Positions 40,540 to 49,784 of a DNA stretch of 64,000 nt are shown piece after piece; within the stretch, counting starts at the first letter, position 1; every line of letters starts with the position of its first letter. The position numbers were made by a program, and so were the translations under genes. The notes beneath the pieces were generated by a model. That model saw only the letters and a program-made list of their open reading frames with translations, was not told the origin of the DNA and did not search any database. Source of the stretch: Paenibacillus sp. Soil522 (GTDB lineage: Bacteria > Bacillota > Bacilli > Paenibacillales > Paenibacillaceae); NCBI RefSeq assembly GCF_001428245.1, contig NZ_LMRV01000066.1, positions 1 to 64,000 on the forward strand, in the 5' to 3' direction.

Positions 40540-41613
40540 CTATCGACCTACAACTTTCTGCCCCGGCTTAAGGCCCTGCAGGATCTCAACCTGCGTCGCG
40601 GTTTGTTGACCGACCTCTACATCCACCTCGCGCTTACCGTCTGCATCAATAACCTGCACATACGTACGGGAGCCGATCGAACGAAGCGTAGAAGGAGGAA
40701 TAACGATGGCGTTTTCTGTTCGCTTCGTAATAATGTTAATGGATAACGGCGTACCGCGATTTAAGTTTTTCGGCAAATTATTGAGATCGACGATTAAGTA
40801 GTCCTCAGGCCGCTCCGGCTTCGTTTCTCCCGGCAAACCGCCCGTGCCGCCGCCGTTGTTCTGGTCATCCGTCTTGACCGGCAGGAGCTTTACTTTGCCT
40901 TTAAATGTGCCCACGCTGCTAATATTGGCTGCTACCTCCATGCCGACGGCCACTTTTTCAAGCTCCGTTTTGGTTAGCTTCGCAGCTGCCGTTATTTTGC
41001 TCGTGTCGGCTACAATCGCAATCGGTGCATAGGCTTTAATTAAATCGCCCTTCTGTACATTCAGCGTAACGATCGTCCCGCTGAATGGCGCCTTCAAGCT
41101 CGCCTTCGCGATCTCTTCTTCCATATCGACCAGCTTCTGCTTGCGTTCCTCGAATGCAATCGATTTCTCCTCGAATTCAATCGGGTCCATCTCATCGCGC
41201 TGACGCAGCGTTTCTTTCATGGCAATTTCCTCTTTCTTAAAAGAAAGCCTTTCCATACGCAGCGTCTTGACCAAATCGTCAACGTCAAGCTCACCGATAA
41301 TTTGACCAGCCTTTACTGCCTCGCCCGCTTTCACATACAGCTCCTTCAAATGCTTGCCGTCTAATGTGAAAAATAAGGTCTCTTCCTCTAAAGAGATCAG
41401 CTTGCCAATGATTTGAACCTTCGTCTCAAGTGTCGCTGTCGTCACCTCATACTCCGGTTTTTTGGATATTTGCGGCGGAGCGATTTCAGGCAATACCTCC
41501 TCCTCTTCCTCCGCAGGAAGCAATGAGCATCCGCTTGCGAATACTAAGGATACACTCATAACAACAACCATTGAACGTTTAAATAAATTTCCCGTCCACC
41601 ATTTCATAGACAT
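40540..41613 (-). CDS. Membrane-fusion lipoprotein (MacA/HlyD-like adaptor)
   Basis: A 357-aa adaptor starting MSMKWWTGNLFKRSMVVV; ATG 41613 has GGAGG nine bases upstream. A lipobox FASGC anchors it outside the membrane, followed by an acidic stretch (PAEEEEEVLPEI). Lipoyl halves (LYVKAGEAVKAGQIIGELDV and LKAPFSGTIVTLNVQKGDLI) surround a helical hairpin (LRMERLSFKKEEIAMKETLR), and a beta-barrel and membrane-proximal domain follow. This is the MacA/YknX type that works with MacB-like permeases. It overlaps the upstream ATPase gene by 35 bp. Its presence indicates an export or extrusion function for the complex. Confidence 0.9.
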   Translation of the reverse strand: MSMKWWTGNLFKRSMVVVMSVSLVFASGCSLLPAEEEEEVLPEIAPPQISKKPEYEVTTATLETKVQIIGKLISLEEETLFFTLDGKHLKELYVKAGEAVKAGQIIGELDVDDLVKTLRMERLSFKKEEIAMKETLRQRDEMDPIEFEEKSIAFEERKQKLVDMEEEIAKASLKAPFSGTIVTLNVQKGDLIKAYAPIAIVADTSKITAAAKLTKTELEKVAVGMEVAANISSVGTFKGKVKLLPVKTDDQNNGGGTGGLPGETKPERPEDYLIVDLNNLPKNLNRGTPLSINIITKRTENAIVIPPSTLRSIGSRTYVQVIDADGKREVDVEVGQQTATQVEILQGLKPGQKVVGR

Positions 41614-42316
41614 GGTCGGCAACCTCCAAAATCGTAGGATCATGTGTAGTCATACAAATAGTAACTTGTTCAGTGCGAATGATATTTTGGAAAACTGCCA
41701 TAATTTGAGCTGACATACCTGAATCAAGCTCTCCTGTGGGCTCATCCGCCAGCAGCAGCATCGGCTTGTGGGCGATCGCCTTAGCAATAGCTACGCGCTG
41801 CTGCTCGCCGCCCGAAAGCTCGAAAGGCCGATGATTCATGCGCCGCTCCAGTCCAACAAGTTCAAGGCACTGTGCGACCCTATCCTTCCACTGTGCACGC
41901 GGAACGCCAGCCATGCGAAGGGAAAGCTCCACATTCTCCCGCGCGGACAATAGCGGCATAAGAGCAAAGGCCTGAAAGATAAAGCCCATATGCTGACGCC
42001 TAATTATCGTTCGCTGATTGTCGCTCATACTGTTAAAAGGCAAACCATTAAACATAATCTCACCCTTGCTGGGAGTATCAAGCCCGCCCAAGCAATTCAG
42101 CAGTGTCGTCTTGCCTGACCCCGATCTGCCTTTAAGCATAACTAACTGGCGCTCCTTGAGCTCCATGTGAATGCCCTTTAATACGTGCAGCGGCGAACCT
42201 CCTGCTTGAAAAGTACGCTCTACATCCTTAACGGTAAGTAGAATACGCCTTTCTTCAGCGGGTTCGGGTTCGAGCCGCGCTTCTGTCGTCTCATCCTCTT
42301 CCAGTGGAATGGCCAT
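41579..42316 (-). CDS. MacB/LolD-type ABC ATPase
   Basis: A 245-aa ATPase, first gene of the five-gene operon. It shows Walker A LKGRSGSGKTTLLN, signature LSGGEQQRVAIAKAI, Walker B LLLADEPTGELD and H-loop TTHDPTIL. An acidic N-terminal extension (MAIPLEEDETTEARLEPEPA) precedes the domain. It ends at the usual length, in contrast to the second ATPase of the operon. Two different ATPases with a single duplicated permease could form a heterodimer, as neither lacks its catalytic motifs. The ribosome site (GGAGGG) is 14 bases from the ATG, which is long. Confidence 0.9.
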   Translation of the reverse strand: MAIPLEEDETTEARLEPEPAEERRILLTVKDVERTFQAGGSPLHVLKGIHMELKERQLVMLKGRSGSGKTTLLNCLGGLDTPSKGEIMFNGLPFNSMSDNQRTIIRRQHMGFIFQAFALMPLLSARENVELSLRMAGVPRAQWKDRVAQCLELVGLERRMNHRPFELSGGEQQRVAIAKAIAHKPMLLLADEPTGELDSGMSAQIMAVFQNIIRTEQVTICMTTHDPTILEVADHVYEMVDGKFI

Positions 42317-42429
42317 TAGCGCTTCCGATCCCTCCTCAATCAGCTTTCATAATTCTCATCTTACATGATAGACGCAGGACATGCTCTAAAAGTTACGTCA
42401 AAATTAAACAACTTTTTAAAACATTTGGA

Positions 42430-42485
42430 AAAAAAAAAAGCTGCTATAAGCGCATGCTTTCGCATCACACTGACAGCAGCTTTTG
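42430..42485 (-). terminator. Terminator of the pyr operon
   Basis: AAAAGCTGCT pairs with AGCAGCTTTT; inside it GCGCATGC/GCATCAC can fold further. The minus-strand side has eleven T. It lies 32 bases beyond the pyrE stop. Confidence 0.88.
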
Positions 42486-42516
42486 GCTTCATTTACTTCA
42501 CCTAGCTGTTTATTAT

Positions 42517-43164
42517 TTATTTGCCAAAAGATTGCGGATCTTGTCTCCACGCCTGCAAAGCGGCTACATCTTCAGGAGCTACTTGGCCGAGCTCAACAGC
42601 AGTTTGAATCAACGCGCTGTAATTAGAGAGCGTTTCAAGCGGCATTTGCTCAGCTGCAAAGGCTTGAATAGCCGTATCGAATTCATATGTGAAAATAGCG
42701 AGCACAGCCGATACTTCCGCGCCGGCTTCGCGAACGGCAAGCGCCGCTTTCAGCGAGCTGCCGCCTGTTGAAATCAAATCCTCGATGACAACGACCTTTT
42801 GACCAGGAAGGACTCGTCCTTCTATCTGGTTTTGCTTGCCGTGGCCCTTCGCTTTATCACGAATATACGCCATCGGCAAATTAAGCTTCTGCGCAACCCA
42901 TGCCGCATGAGGTATGCCCGCCGTTGAAGTTCCGGCAATGACCTCCGCATCGGGATAACGCTCGCGAATGATCGTGGCGAAACCTTCCGCAACAAGATCG
43001 CGAATAGCAGGGTATGTCATCGTAAGGCGGTTATCGCAATAAATCGGCGATTTAATACCGGACGTCCACGTGAATGGCTCACCCGGACGCAGGGCTACAG
43101 CTTCAATTTCAAGCAAGCTCTTGGCAATTTGGTTAGGCAATTCGGTTAATGTCAATTTACTCAA
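42517..43164 (-). CDS. pyrE: Orotate phosphoribosyltransferase
   Basis: Transfers orotate onto PRPP to give orotidine 5'-phosphate in UMP synthesis; 215 aa, the family length. The PRPP-binding loop VVVIEDLISTGGSSLKA is intact, and the mobile loop AYIRDKAKGHGKQNQIEG carries the catalytic lysines. The start is TTG at 43164, ten bases from GGAG, overlapping the pyrF stop by 8 bp, so translation is coupled. Last gene of the operon, followed by a strong terminator. Confidence 0.96.
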   Translation of the reverse strand: MSKLTLTELPNQIAKSLLEIEAVALRPGEPFTWTSGIKSPIYCDNRLTMTYPAIRDLVAEGFATIIRERYPDAEVIAGTSTAGIPHAAWVAQKLNLPMAYIRDKAKGHGKQNQIEGRVLPGQKVVVIEDLISTGGSSLKAALAVREAGAEVSAVLAIFTYEFDTAIQAFAAEQMPLETLSNYSALIQTAVELGQVAPEDVAALQAWRQDPQSFGK

Positions 43165-43894
43165 AGGATGTCAGCTCCTCAATAATAGATTCTAATGCTG
43201 CCCGCGGGCTCGGAGCCGCAGTAATGGGACGACCGATAACCATATAGTCGGTGCCTTGACGCAAAGCCTCGCTTGGCGTCATGATGCGCGATTGATCGTT
43301 AACATCCGCGCCTGCCGGACGGATGCCGGGCGTAACCGTTTTGAAAGAAGCGCCGCATGCCGCTTTGATCGATTCAACCTCGGAGGGCGATGCTACTACT
43401 CCGTCCAATCCAGCTTTTTTCGTAAGCTCCGCATAACGCAGCACTGCCGACTCAACTGTGCCGCTTATACCAATCTGCTCATTCAGCATCGATTGGCTTG
43501 TGCTTGTCAATTGCGTAACGGCGATAACAGTCGGTTTGCGAAGGCCGCTGCCCGTAAGAGCGATGTCCACGCCTTCAAGCGCTGCCTCAAGCATGGTGCT
43601 GCCGCCCGCAGCATGTACGTTGAACATATCCACGCCAAGCCTGGTTACGCTGCTTGCTCCGCCTTTGACCGTATTCGGAATATCATGCATTTTGACATCG
43701 AGAAAGACGTAGTAGCCGCGCTCTTTCAAGCTCTGCACAAATGAAGGACCTGCGGCGTAAAACAGCTGCATCCCAACTTTCATATAACAAGGAATGCCCT
43801 GAAGCTCGGCAATTAATCGTTCTGCCGCTGCTGCCTCCGGATAATCCAGCGCAACCATAATCCGTCCTGCGGCTTGCTCGTTCGTCAACTTCAT
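43157..43894 (-). CDS. pyrF: Orotidine 5'-phosphate decarboxylase
   Basis: Decarboxylates OMP to UMP, the last step of the pathway; 245 aa from ATG 43894 (GGAG nine bases upstream). The beta/alpha barrel carries the catalytic array VFLDVKMHDIPNTV (D-x-K-x-x-D) and the phosphate-binding RPAGADVNDQSRIMTP and VIGRPITAA. An in-frame start at 43954 would add 20 residues not found in the family. It lies 140 bases after carB, a position held by pyrK-pyrD in Bacillus subtilis. Confidence 0.95.
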   Translation of the reverse strand: MKLTNEQAAGRIMVALDYPEAAAAERLIAELQGIPCYMKVGMQLFYAAGPSFVQSLKERGYYVFLDVKMHDIPNTVKGGASSVTRLGVDMFNVHAAGGSTMLEAALEGVDIALTGSGLRKPTVIAVTQLTSTSQSMLNEQIGISGTVESAVLRYAELTKKAGLDGVVASPSEVESIKAACGASFKTVTPGIRPAGADVNDQSRIMTPSEALRQGTDYMVIGRPITAAPSPRAALESIIEELTSFE

Positions 43895-44033
43895 CCGTAA
43901 TCTCTCCATTTCTCTGTTCATTTGCATAATAAACGGCCATACGCCCTGCTCCATACTATCATTCGCAAAGCTGAAAGCCTTGTGAATGATAGCGAAGCCA
44001 TGACGCTGGCCGTACTTTTAAGCTGCAACGAGC

Positions 44034-47000
44034 CTAATTCTTTTGAAGCAGTACTGGCATGGAGCGCGAGGAGAAGTTTAACGTTTCGAGCATGACGAGC
44101 AATGCACGAACAGTATCGAGCGATGTCATACAAACTACGCCATTCTCAACCGCTTCACGACGAATCCGGAAGCCGTCACGCTCTGGTGTTTTACCTTTGG
44201 TGAGCGTATTAACGACAAAGTGTGCTTGCCCTTCGCGTACAAGATCCAGAATGTTCGGCGAGCCTTCGCTTAGCTTATTGACCGTCGTAACAATCAAGCC
44301 GGCATCCTCAAGAACCTTCGCCGTTCCGCCTGTTGCGATAATTTTGTAGCCTAGATTGAAGAAGCCGCGAAGCAGCTCAGTTGCTTCTTCCTTATCTTTA
44401 TCCGCTACCGTAGCAATAATGGCGCCTGTTGTCGGAATTTTCATTCCTGCACCGATGAGGCCTTTATACAATGCTTTCGCATACTGCACATCGCGGCCCA
44501 TAACTTCACCCGTCGATTTCATCTCTGGTGTTAAAGTCGGGTCTACGCGGCGCAGCTTCGCGAAGGAGAACACGGGAACTTTAACCGATACATACTCATC
44601 CTCAGGCCACAAGCCTTCCACATAACCAAGCTCAGTAAGCTTCGTACCGAGAATCGCTTTCGTAGCTAAGTTAGCCATTGGAATATTCGTTACTTTACTT
44701 AGGAATGGAACTGTACGCGACGAACGCGGATTAACTTCGATTACGTACACTTTTTCTTGGTGAATAACGAACTGGATGTTGCAAAGTCCGATTACATTCA
44801 GAGCTTTAGTGATGCTGATCGTAATATCGATGATTTGTTTCTTAATATCATCCGAAAGTGATTGTGGAGGGTATACCGCGATCGAGTCGCCGGAGTGAAC
44901 CCCTGCGCGTTCTACATGCTCCATAATCCCTGGAATAAGAACCGTTTCGCCATCGCAGATCGCGTCGACCTCTGCTTCTTTTCCAAGCATGTAACGGTCA
45001 ATCAATACCGGATGTTCCGGGTTGATTTTTACGGCAACCTCCATGTAATTAAGGAGCTCTTCATCCGAATATACGATTTCCATTGCACGGCCGCCAAGTA
45101 CGTATGATGGACGGACAAGTACGGGATAGCCAAGACCTTGCGCTGTAACAACCGCTTCATCTACAGATATAACGGTCTTACCATCAGGCTGTGCGATGTT
45201 CAAGCCGCGGAGCAAGGCTTCGAACTTCTTGCGGTCTTCCGCAGCGTCGATGCTTTCAAGGCTGGAGCCGAGAATGCGAATGCCTGCTTTGGAAAGCGGC
45301 GCTGCAAGGTTAATCGCTGTTTGACCGCCAAATTGAACAATGACGCCAATCGGGTTCTCTTGCTCAATAACGTTCATAACATCCTCGAAGAACAACGGTT
45401 CAAAGTACAGTCTGTCGGATGTGCTGAAGTCAGTAGATACCGTTTCCGGGTTATTGTTTATAATAACCGCTTCGTAGCCGGCGTTTTGGATCGCCCATAC
45501 GGCATGAACCGTCGAGTAATCGAACTCGATGCCTTGGCCGATACGAATCGGACCGGAACCAAGTACGAGCACTTTTTGTTTGTCCGTTACTGTAACTTCA
45601 TTTTCCACTTCATATGTTGAATAGTAATACGGCGTCGACGCTTCAAATTCAGCCGCGCAAGTATCAACCATTTTGTATACCGGTTTCAGGTTAAGCTGAT
45701 AGCGCAGTGCGCGTACTTCTTCTTCTGTTGTATGACTGCCGTTCGGGAAGCCTTCGCGGCGGATTTCTGCGATCGAACGATCGGAGAAGCCTTTGCGTTT
45801 TGCTTCGTACAACGTTTGTTGATTAAGCGTTGACTCGCTGCGCATACGATCTTCGAACGCTACAATCGATTGAATTTTATCAAGGAACCACCAATCGATG
45901 TTTGTAATCGTCTGAATATCCTGAAGCTTGTAGCCGCGGCGGAACGCTTCCGCTACAAGGAACATGCGCTCATCATCCGGTTTCGCAAGGCGCGTCTGCA
46001 GCACAGCATCATCCAAGGAAGAAGCTTCTTTCAGGTGGATGCGGTGTGCGCCGATTTCGAGCGAGCGAACCGCTTTATGAATCGATTCCTCGAAGGTGCG
46101 GCCAATTGCCATAACTTCGCCGGTTGCTTTCATTTGCGTGCCCAGCTTGCGGTTCGCGTTAACGAATTTGTCAAATGGCCAGCGCGGAATTTTCGATACG
46201 ATATAGTCGAGCGTTGGCTCAAAGCATGCGTATGTTTGTCCCGTAACCGGGTTTACAAGCTCATCCAGTGTATAGCCAATCGCGATTTTCGCAGCCATTT
46301 TCGCAATCGGGTAGCCCGTTGCTTTGGATGCAAGTGCCGACGAGCGGCTAACACGCGGATTTACTTCGATAACATAATACTGATAGCTTTGCGGATCAAG
46401 CGCGAACTGAACGTTACATCCGCCCTCAATGTTAAGCGCACGAATGATTTTTAAAGACGCCGAGCGCAGCATTTGATATTCACGATCTGACAAAGTTTGG
46501 CTAGGTGCAACGACGATGCTATCGCCGGTATGTACGCCAACCGGATCAAAATTTTCCATGTTACAAACGACGATACAGTTGTCGTTTGCATCACGCATAA
46601 CTTCATATTCAACTTCCTTCATGCCGGCGATCGATTTCTCGATCAAGCACTGGCTGATCGGGCTGTAACGAATACCGGAAGCAACCGTCTCGCGCAGCTC
46701 CTCTTCGTTCGCGCAAATACCGCCGCCTGTTCCGCCGAGTGTATAAGCAGGACGAACGATGATTGGATAGCCGATCGTATTAGCAAAGCTGATGGCATCT
46801 TCGACAGTCGTTACGATATCGCTATCAGGTACCGGCTGCTCCAGCTCACGCATCAGATCACGGAACAAATCGCGATCCTCCGCTTTCTCAATGGCAGTCA
46901 ACTGCGTTCCGAGCAGCTTGACGTTCTCGCGTTCAAGAACGCCGGCGCGCGCAAGCTCAACGGCCATATTAAGGCCGGTCTGACCGCCAAGCGTCGGCAG

Positions 47001-47258
47001 CAATCCGTCCGGACGCTCTTGGCGAATAATTTGGGAGACGAAATCAAGCGTAATAGGCTCGATGTATACTTTGTCGGCCATGTTCGTGTCTGTCATGATG
47101 GTAGCCGGGTTACTGTTTATAAGAACAACCTCGTAGCCCTCTTCCTTGAGCGCTTGGCAAGCTTGTGTGCCGGCATAGTCGAATTCGGCCGCTTGTCCGA
47201 TAACGATCGGACCGGATCCGATCACGAGAATTTTTTTGAGTTCATTATTTTTGGGCAT
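44034..47258 (-). CDS. carB: Carbamoyl-phosphate synthase large subunit
   Basis: The synthetase subunit, 1074 aa. It makes carbamoyl phosphate from ammonia, bicarbonate and two ATP. Two homologous ATP-grasp halves are visible (GSGPIVIGQAAEFDYAGTQA near the start; GSGPIRIGQGIEFDYSTVHA near residue 560), an oligomerisation domain lies between them, and an MGS-like allosteric domain (about 930-1070) ends the protein. It has the full family length. The start overlaps carA by 14 bp and has AAAGGAG eight bases upstream. In the pyr operon it is the UMP-regulated form. Confidence 0.96.
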   Translation of the reverse strand: MPKNNELKKILVIGSGPIVIGQAAEFDYAGTQACQALKEEGYEVVLINSNPATIMTDTNMADKVYIEPITLDFVSQIIRQERPDGLLPTLGGQTGLNMAVELARAGVLERENVKLLGTQLTAIEKAEDRDLFRDLMRELEQPVPDSDIVTTVEDAISFANTIGYPIIVRPAYTLGGTGGGICANEEELRETVASGIRYSPISQCLIEKSIAGMKEVEYEVMRDANDNCIVVCNMENFDPVGVHTGDSIVVAPSQTLSDREYQMLRSASLKIIRALNIEGGCNVQFALDPQSYQYYVIEVNPRVSRSSALASKATGYPIAKMAAKIAIGYTLDELVNPVTGQTYACFEPTLDYIVSKIPRWPFDKFVNANRKLGTQMKATGEVMAIGRTFEESIHKAVRSLEIGAHRIHLKEASSLDDAVLQTRLAKPDDERMFLVAEAFRRGYKLQDIQTITNIDWWFLDKIQSIVAFEDRMRSESTLNQQTLYEAKRKGFSDRSIAEIRREGFPNGSHTTEEEVRALRYQLNLKPVYKMVDTCAAEFEASTPYYYSTYEVENEVTVTDKQKVLVLGSGPIRIGQGIEFDYSTVHAVWAIQNAGYEAVIINNNPETVSTDFSTSDRLYFEPLFFEDVMNVIEQENPIGVIVQFGGQTAINLAAPLSKAGIRILGSSLESIDAAEDRKKFEALLRGLNIAQPDGKTVISVDEAVVTAQGLGYPVLVRPSYVLGGRAMEIVYSDEELLNYMEVAVKINPEHPVLIDRYMLGKEAEVDAICDGETVLIPGIMEHVERAGVHSGDSIAVYPPQSLSDDIKKQIIDITISITKALNVIGLCNIQFVIHQEKVYVIEVNPRSSRTVPFLSKVTNIPMANLATKAILGTKLTELGYVEGLWPEDEYVSVKVPVFSFAKLRRVDPTLTPEMKSTGEVMGRDVQYAKALYKGLIGAGMKIPTTGAIIATVADKDKEEATELLRGFFNLGYKIIATGGTAKVLEDAGLIVTTVNKLSEGSPNILDLVREGQAHFVVNTLTKGKTPERDGFRIRREAVENGVVCMTSLDTVRALLVMLETLNFSSRSMPVLLQKN

Positions 47259-48390
47259 ACTGAAGCTCTCCTTTCAACGTCTCCGATAACACAGCTTGAC
47301 GAGGTTTTTGTGGGTTATTTTTCTTGTGCGTACGGATCATTTGCAGGAACTCATCAAACAAATAGCTGGAATCGTATGGACCAGGAGCCGCTTCCGGGTG
47401 ATATTGAACCGAGAAAGCCGGGAATGTGTTGTGCTTCAGTCCTTCGATCGTGCGGTCATTGTTATTAATATGCGTAACGGTCAAAGGCGTATTGTTCACA
47501 GACTCTTCAAGCACGGTGTAACCATGGTTTTGAGAAGTAATGAAGCAGCGGTTAGTCGCCAATTCTTTAACCGGATGGTTTCCGCCGCGGTGTCCGAATT
47601 TCAGCTTTGTCGTTTCAGCTCCGCAAGCTAGCGCGAACAGCTGATGGCCTAGGCAAATGCCGAAGATCGGATAATCGCCGAGCAGCTCGGAAATCATTTT
47701 TACCGCGTATGGTACATCCTTCGGATCCCCAGGACCGTTGGACAATTGAATGCCGTCCGGAGCTAATCGACGAATTTCATCTGCAGTTGTATTATGAGGA
47801 ACAACGACTACATCGCAGCCGCGTTTTGTAAGCTCGCGCAAAATACCGCTTTTTGCACCGAAGTCAACAAGTACGATACGCTCGCCTTCACCAGGGCTTG
47901 AAAATAGATTAGGTGTCGAAGTGCGTGCCACTTGATCCGTCATCAGATTCGAGATGTTAAGACGCTCAGCAAGTTCTTCCACGCGCTCGTTGCCTGTCGT
48001 GATCAAACCCTTCATCGTACCGTAATTACGCAGCTTGCGGGTAAGCATCCGTGTATCGATATCGCTAATGCCCGGAATGCCGTATTCTTTCAGAAGCTGG
48101 CCGAGCGAATACTGAGCGCGCCAGTTGCTTGGAACTTCTTCATGACGACGAACGACGAAGCCGTGAATGAAAGGGCGAACCGCTTCAAAATCATCGCGGT
48201 TAATGCCATAGTTACCAATTAACGGATATGTCATCGTAACGATTTGTCCGCAGTAGGACGGATCGGAGAGAACCTCTTGATAGCCTGTAATACCCGTATT
48301 AAATACAACCTCGCCCATCATTTGAGCTTCTGCACCGAACGAAAGGCCCGTAAATAACGTACCGTCTTCCAACAATAATCTTGCTTGCAT
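47245..48390 (-). CDS. carA: Carbamoyl-phosphate synthase small subunit
   Basis: The glutaminase subunit, 381 aa, which supplies ammonia to CarB. The N-terminal CPSase_sm domain (ARLLLEDGTLFTGLSFGAEA...GYQEVLSDPSY) is followed by a class I glutamine amidotransferase: nucleophile Cys in FGICLGHQLFALACG, and His/Glu in QYHPEAAPGP. ATG 48390 has AGGAG eight bases upstream. Fourth gene of the operon, overlapping carB. Confidence 0.96.
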   Translation of the reverse strand: MQARLLLEDGTLFTGLSFGAEAQMMGEVVFNTGITGYQEVLSDPSYCGQIVTMTYPLIGNYGINRDDFEAVRPFIHGFVVRRHEEVPSNWRAQYSLGQLLKEYGIPGISDIDTRMLTRKLRNYGTMKGLITTGNERVEELAERLNISNLMTDQVARTSTPNLFSSPGEGERIVLVDFGAKSGILRELTKRGCDVVVVPHNTTADEIRRLAPDGIQLSNGPGDPKDVPYAVKMISELLGDYPIFGICLGHQLFALACGAETTKLKFGHRGGNHPVKELATNRCFITSQNHGYTVLEESVNNTPLTVTHINNNDRTIEGLKHNTFPAFSVQYHPEAAPGPYDSSYLFDEFLQMIRTHKKNNPQKPRQAVLSETLKGELQYAQK

Positions 48391-48454
48391 CCGTATCACT
48401 CCTCAGGTGTTGATTATTCCCCATATATAGGCTTTATTAAGTAGTTAATCGTTA

Positions 48455-49741
48455 TTATTCTGACCAAACGACAGCGCCGTCTACAATAGTTGCAACTGGC
48501 CAGCCGCTAAGCTTCCAGCCGCCGAAAGGCGTATTGCTGCTCTTTGAAGCGAATGCGCCCGGATCAACGGCACGCTCGCTGTTCAAATCCACGATCGTAA
48601 TATCGGCAGGCGCTCCTTGCTCCAGACGTCCGGTCGGAAGACGGAAGACGCGAGCCGGATCAGCAGTCATGCGCTGCAACAGGAAGCCGAGTGTCCATTG
48701 ACCGGTTTGAACGAACTTCGTATACAAGAGCGGGAAAGCCGTTTCGAACCCGACGATGCCGAAAGGTGCCAGCTGTACGCCGCGAGCCTTCTCTTCCGCA
48801 CTGTGCGGTGCATGATCGGTTACGAGCATATCGATCGTTCCATCCTCAAGCGCTTCAATGACCGCTTGAACATCGCGCGGCGTGCGGAGCGGAGGATTCA
48901 TTTTCCAATTTGCATCATCCAGACCCGGGATATCCTCATCGGACAAAATCAGATGATGCGGGCAAACCTCAGCGGTTACGCGAACACCTATTTGCTTTGC
49001 GAGACGAATCAGCCGTACCGATTGCTCTGTGCTCACATGGCATACGTGGTAGTGAACACCTGTCGCTTCCGCAAGCAGCACATCTCTGCCGACATGTATC
49101 GCTTCCGATTCATTCGGAATACCCTTTAAGCCATGCTTGCGGGAAAATTCGCCTTCCGATGCCCAAGCGCCTTCAACCAACGAGTCATCCTCGCAGTGTG
49201 CAATGATCGGCATATCCATCGATTTCGCAAGCGCCATTGCGTTTTTCATCATTTGGGCGTTTTGAACGCCTACACCGTCATCAGTGAAGCCGATCGCTCC
49301 CGCTTCCTTCAGAGAAGCGAAGTCGGTAAGCTCACGTCCGAGCTCATTTTTTGTAATGGACGCGTAAGGGAGTACCTTAACGATACCAACCTGCTCTGCT
49401 TTATTCGTAATGTAGCGAACCGTCTCGGCCGTATCTGTTACCGGGCGAGTGTTAGGCATGCAAGCGATCGTTGTGAAGCCGCCCTTTGCAGCCGAACGAG
49501 TGCCAGTTGCGATATCTTCTTTATATTCAAACCCCGGATCGCGTAAATGAACGTGCATATCGATAAAGCCTGACGATACTAGCATGCCCCGAGCATCAAT
49601 AATTTCTGAGCTGCCCGTATCCGGTGTTTGTGCTCCGTCTACGATTGCTTCGATTTTACCGTTTTCGATTCGAATATGCTTGCTTTCTAAGCTGCCCGTA
49701 GTTTCGTTCCATACGTTGCCGTTTATAATCCACAATGACAT
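48455..49741 (-). CDS. pyrC: Dihydroorotase
   Basis: A class I dihydroorotase of 428 aa that cyclises carbamoyl aspartate. Zinc-binding and catalytic motifs are complete: DMHVHLRDPGFEYKEDIATG, the Asp/His set in MPIIAHCEDDSL and YHVCHVSTEQS, and LVTDHAPHSAEEKA. ATG 49741 (GGAGG eleven bases upstream) gives the usual N-terminus SLWIINGNVWN; the frame open to 49885 runs back into pyrB and is not used. Between pyrB and carA in the operon. Confidence 0.96.
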   Translation of the reverse strand: MSLWIINGNVWNETTGSLESKHIRIENGKIEAIVDGAQTPDTGSSEIIDARGMLVSSGFIDMHVHLRDPGFEYKEDIATGTRSAAKGGFTTIACMPNTRPVTDTAETVRYITNKAEQVGIVKVLPYASITKNELGRELTDFASLKEAGAIGFTDDGVGVQNAQMMKNAMALAKSMDMPIIAHCEDDSLVEGAWASEGEFSRKHGLKGIPNESEAIHVGRDVLLAEATGVHYHVCHVSTEQSVRLIRLAKQIGVRVTAEVCPHHLILSDEDIPGLDDANWKMNPPLRTPRDVQAVIEALEDGTIDMLVTDHAPHSAEEKARGVQLAPFGIVGFETAFPLLYTKFVQTGQWTLGFLLQRMTADPARVFRLPTGRLEQGAPADITIVDLNSERAVDPGAFASKSSNTPFGGWKLSGWPVATIVDGAVVWSE

Positions 49742-49784
49742 TGTTATTTCAACCTCCGAATTTGTTCGGTCTATGTTACTGCTG

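Noticed and set aside
45870..46454. 194-codon plus-strand open frame opposite carB
   Set aside because: Shadow frame of a highly conserved gene.
46497..47468. 323-codon plus-strand open frame opposite carB and carA
   Set aside because: It is antisense to two certain genes, has no ribosome site and shows no protein family features.
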